NCBI RefSeq assembly: GCF_030042015.1
Contig: NZ_JASIAL010000144.1
Coordinates: forward strand, 1-7,187
DNA length: 7,187 bases
Source: Trebonia sp030042015
Lineage (GTDB): Bacteria > Actinomycetota > Actinomycetes > Streptosporangiales > Streptosporangiaceae
Direction of reading: 5' to 3'
Of the stretch, positions 6,264 through 7,187 are shown one piece after another. Within the stretch, counting starts at the first letter, position 1. The number at the start of each line of letters is the position of its first letter. Below the pieces are notes generated by a model that made no database searches, had not been told where the DNA came from, and saw nothing but the letters and a program-made list of their open reading frames with translations. The translations under genes and the position numbers were made by a program.

Positions 6264-6455
6264 ATGACCGCTCACGACCCGGCCGCCGCCCTCCGGCCTG
6301 CGCCGCCGGGCTCTCCCCACTCAAAGCCGGCGTCGCCGTGCTCGCCGGCCGGACAACAGCAGATACCGATCGCCCGGATCCCGCGAACCCAGCCACCACT
6401 TTCCCCTCGATCACGACCGACGGCCGGGTTCCCCGCGAGCAGGCTCCCAGATCTC
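6264..6455 (+). pseudogene. Decayed small gene at the 3' end of the inserted element
   Basis: An ATG at 6264 has a good ribosome site (GAGGAG, 4 nt away) and lies 14 nt after the stop of the large gene. The frame starts well (MTAHDPAAALR), but around 6290-6300 the GC-rich third positions shift to another frame, which reads AAGLSPLKAGVAVLAGR and stays open into the element end. Joining the two gives a plausible small protein start, so I read this as a gene with a frameshift and a lost C-terminus. If there is no frameshift, the ORF from 6264 runs across the element end to 6497 (77 residues), with poor codon bias. I do not know its function. Confidence 0.35.
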
Positions 6456-6475
6456 CGGAACCCGCGCGCTTCCGG
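6456..6475 (-). repeat. Right terminal inverted repeat of the inserted element
   Basis: CGGAACCCGCGCGCTTCCGG is the inverted partner of 2938-2958. It is itself a dyad: CCGGAA (6455-6460) and TTCCGG (6470-6475) flank a 9-nt centre, the form expected of a recombinase core site. A GGGTTCC at 6426-6432 pairs with GGAACCC at 6457-6463 as a further inverted repeat just inside the end. Confidence 0.78.
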
Positions 6476-6586
6476 CTGGTCCACCACGCCGAGGTGATCA
6501 GCCTCAAGGGCGACAGCTACCGGCTCAAGAACCGCGACCTGGGCCGCATCCCCGCAGCCAGCCACGACCCCGGAGAAAACTCATGA
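6473..6586 (+). pseudogene. istB: istB C-terminal fragment (37 codons and stop)
   Basis: This reads RLVHHAEVISLKGDSYRLK, then NRDLGRIPAASHDPGENS and a stop. From memory, RLVHHAEV...LKGDSYRLK is the conserved end of actinobacterial IstB, the ATPase partner of IS21 transposase. It continues directly from the 2885-2935 fragment once the inserted element is removed. An open frame continues upstream into the element (GTG 6338), but that is element DNA. The stop overlaps the next start as ATGA, so the next gene was coupled to istB before the break. Confidence 0.85.
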
Positions 6587-6897
6587 CCGAGCTCATCCCC
6601 CCGGTCCCGCCGCGCAGCGGCAACGACACGTGGGACCTGATCGAGAACGCCCTCCGCGAGCTCGCCGACCGCCGCGGCCGCTGGCCCGGCGACCCCCTTA
6701 CCGCGATCACCCTGCTGGCCAGCCTCATCGACCAGGCCGGGCGCATGATCCCCGAGCTCGCCGCCGACGCCCGCCGCAAGCACGCCAGCTGGGCTGACAT
6801 CGCCACCACCCTCGGCACCAGCCCCGAGCAAGCCGAACTCCAGTACAGCCGCCGTTCCCCGCTCCGCGACACCCGCGAACCCTACGACCCCGACTAA
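6583..6897 (+). CDS. Small hypothetical protein coupled to istB, possible HTH
   Basis: This 104-residue protein has its ATG overlapping the istB stop (ATGA) and GGAG 8 nt upstream. I do not recognise a named family. Residues 13-58 look helical (NDTWDLIENALRELADRR, then LTAITLLASLIDQAGRMIPE). Residues 61-85 (ADARRKHASWADIATTLGTS followed by PEQAE) have the pattern of a helix-turn-helix of the sigma-region-4 or resolvase type. The C-terminus is polar and ends YDPD. Codon use is typical of the window and there is no sign of decay. Position suggests an accessory gene of this IS21 lineage rather than of the 3.5-kb element. It may still be translated, now downstream of the element's operon. Confidence 0.75.
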   Translation: MTELIPPVPPRSGNDTWDLIENALRELADRRGRWPGDPLTAITLLASLIDQAGRMIPELAADARRKHASWADIATTLGTSPEQAELQYSRRSPLRDTREPYDPD

Positions 6898-6939
6898 CCA
6901 CCAGCAGACCAACGCAACCTAACCAGCCAACCCGTCGAG

Positions 6940-6990
6940 GGGTCAAAATTCAGGAGCCGCCAGAGGGTCAGTTTTCAGATGCCGTTGACA
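6940..6990 (-). repeat. IS21 right end: two tandem terminal repeats
   Basis: GGGTCAAAATTCAGGAGCCG (6940-6959) and GGGTCAGTTTTCAGATGCCG (6965-6984) match at 15 of 20 positions with a 25-bp period. The outer copy runs on to TTGACA, ending at 6990; read from outside inwards, the end starts TGTCAACGGCA. Multiple near-identical sites at each end are typical of IS21 elements. The exact last base and any 4-8 bp target duplication cannot be fixed, because the other end is not present. Confidence 0.7.
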
Positions 6991-6991
6991 C

Positions 6992-7187
6992 ACTGAGGAG
7001 GAACTCTTCACGGGCCTGCTCGAACTCGGCCGGCCCGAGCAGCCGATGCGGGACGTTTGGGTGGCCTTCCTCGACCATCCCGCGCCAGCCGAGCAGATCG
7101 TGAATCTCCGGAAGCAGATGTCCCGACACCACTCGATCATGTACGAATCCATTGCCGACATCCGTGAGCTTAAGGAGAAGCTGACCG
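6992..7187 (+). pseudogene. Host gene lacking its 5' part, possibly the C-terminal domain of a PadR-like regulator
   Basis: A + strand frame of 65 codons runs from the IS end to the window edge; a TGA at 6986-6988 inside the IS terminus closes it upstream. It reads TEEELFTGLLELGRPEQPMR, DVWVAFLDH and later KQMSRHHSIMYESIADIREL and KEKL. The pattern of a short helix, a (M)RD...-x-FLD segment and a long charged helix resembles the C-terminal dimerisation domain of PadR-family repressors, whose N-terminal winged helix would be upstream and lost. ATG 7046 could act as a restart, but that product would lack a DNA-binding domain. That it is coding is fairly sure; PadR is a tentative assignment. Confidence 0.5.

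Larger units (their letters stand above)
2936..6472 (+). mobile_element. 3.5-kb tyrosine-recombinase transposon inserted in istB
   Basis: Removing 2936-6472 (3537 bp, a multiple of three) joins GAC at 2933-2935 to CGG at 6473-6475 and restores MID-RLVHHAEV, the expected IstB reading. An alternative junction uses the CCGG shared at 2938-2941 and 6472-6475; this removes 3534 bp, is also in frame, and leaves one extra Asn. Imperfect inverted repeats lie just inside both ends. The cargo is one operon: an active tyrosine recombinase, a small HTH protein and a degenerate zinc-finger recombinase, followed by a decayed ORF. No resistance or other passenger gene is present. Tyrosine-recombinase elements such as Tn554 insert without long target duplications, which fits. 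Confidence 0.82.
2885..6990 (+). mobile_element. Remnant of an IS21-family insertion sequence, interrupted by the recombinase element
   Basis: The IS21 parts in the window are the istB piece at 2885-2935, the istB end at 6473-6586, a coupled small gene at 6583-6897 and tandem terminal repeats ending at 6990. Sequence 2936-6472 is a later insertion and not part of the IS. The transposase gene istA, most of istB and the left IS end are absent from the window. IS21 elements have paired, repeated transposase-binding sites at their ends, as seen at 6940-6990. The right end abuts an open frame that lacks its 5' part, as expected for insertion into a gene. Confidence 0.7.

Noticed and set aside
5002..6507. 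501-codon minus-strand open frame opposite the large recombinase-like gene
   Set aside because: The composition is Gly/Val/Asp-rich without motifs. The + strand frame has zinc pairs, an integrase-like fold pattern and operon coupling.
6943..7161. 72-codon minus-strand frame at the right edge
   Set aside because: It runs across the IS21 end into host DNA and is antisense to the better-supported + strand frame.
1..7187. CRISPR arrays, tRNA or rRNA genes, tRNA-end attachment sites
   Set aside because: I saw no regularly spaced repeats and no tRNA-like cloverleaf. The inserted element targets istB, not a tRNA gene.

Overview
The window is high-GC DNA with strong G/C bias at third codon positions, GTG starts and tightly packed, coupled genes. 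This points to an actinomycete (Actinomycetota), but nothing in it fixes the genus. No housekeeping gene, tRNA or rRNA was seen. It is a pile-up of mobile DNA in at least three layers.

Layer 1, host and IS21 (2885-2935 and 6473-7187). A C-terminal piece of a host gene, possibly a PadR-like regulator, begins at 6992, directly after what looks like the right end of an IS21-family insertion sequence (two 25-bp-spaced terminal repeats, 6940-6990). Inside that IS are the end of istB (6473-6586) and a small coupled gene (6583-6897). A 17-codon piece of the same istB lies 3.5 kb away at 2885-2935. The two pieces join as ...AAAMID / RLVHHAEV..., so the DNA between them is an insertion.

Layer 2, the inserted element (about 2936-6472, 3.5 kb). 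Imperfect inverted repeats of 20-21 bp lie at its ends (2938-2958 and 6456-6475). It carries a three-gene operon on the + strand: an intact tyrosine recombinase (about 3121-4284), a small HTH protein (4281-4616, ATGA overlap) and a zinc-binding, catalytically degenerate recombinase-like protein (4618-6249, 1-nt gap). A decayed small gene follows (6264-6455). An AT-richer leader (3018-3080) holds two good palindromes, probably operator or recombination sites.

Layer 3, the left module (1 to about 2884, - strand, truncated by the window edge). It contains a tyrosine recombinase (1721-2746) homologous to the one in layer 2, a second intact tyrosine recombinase (482-1615), an HTH protein (134-466) homologous to the one in layer 2, and the first 43 codons of a further gene (1-130) placed like the large third protein of layer 2. 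The two modules are divergent, back to back across the 51-bp istB fragment.

Together these look like two related multi-subunit recombinase transposons, comparable in logic to Tn554 (TnpA/B/C) and to recombinase-in-trio elements. The most notable point is that the right module can be delimited almost to the base pair, because it splits a conserved protein motif.
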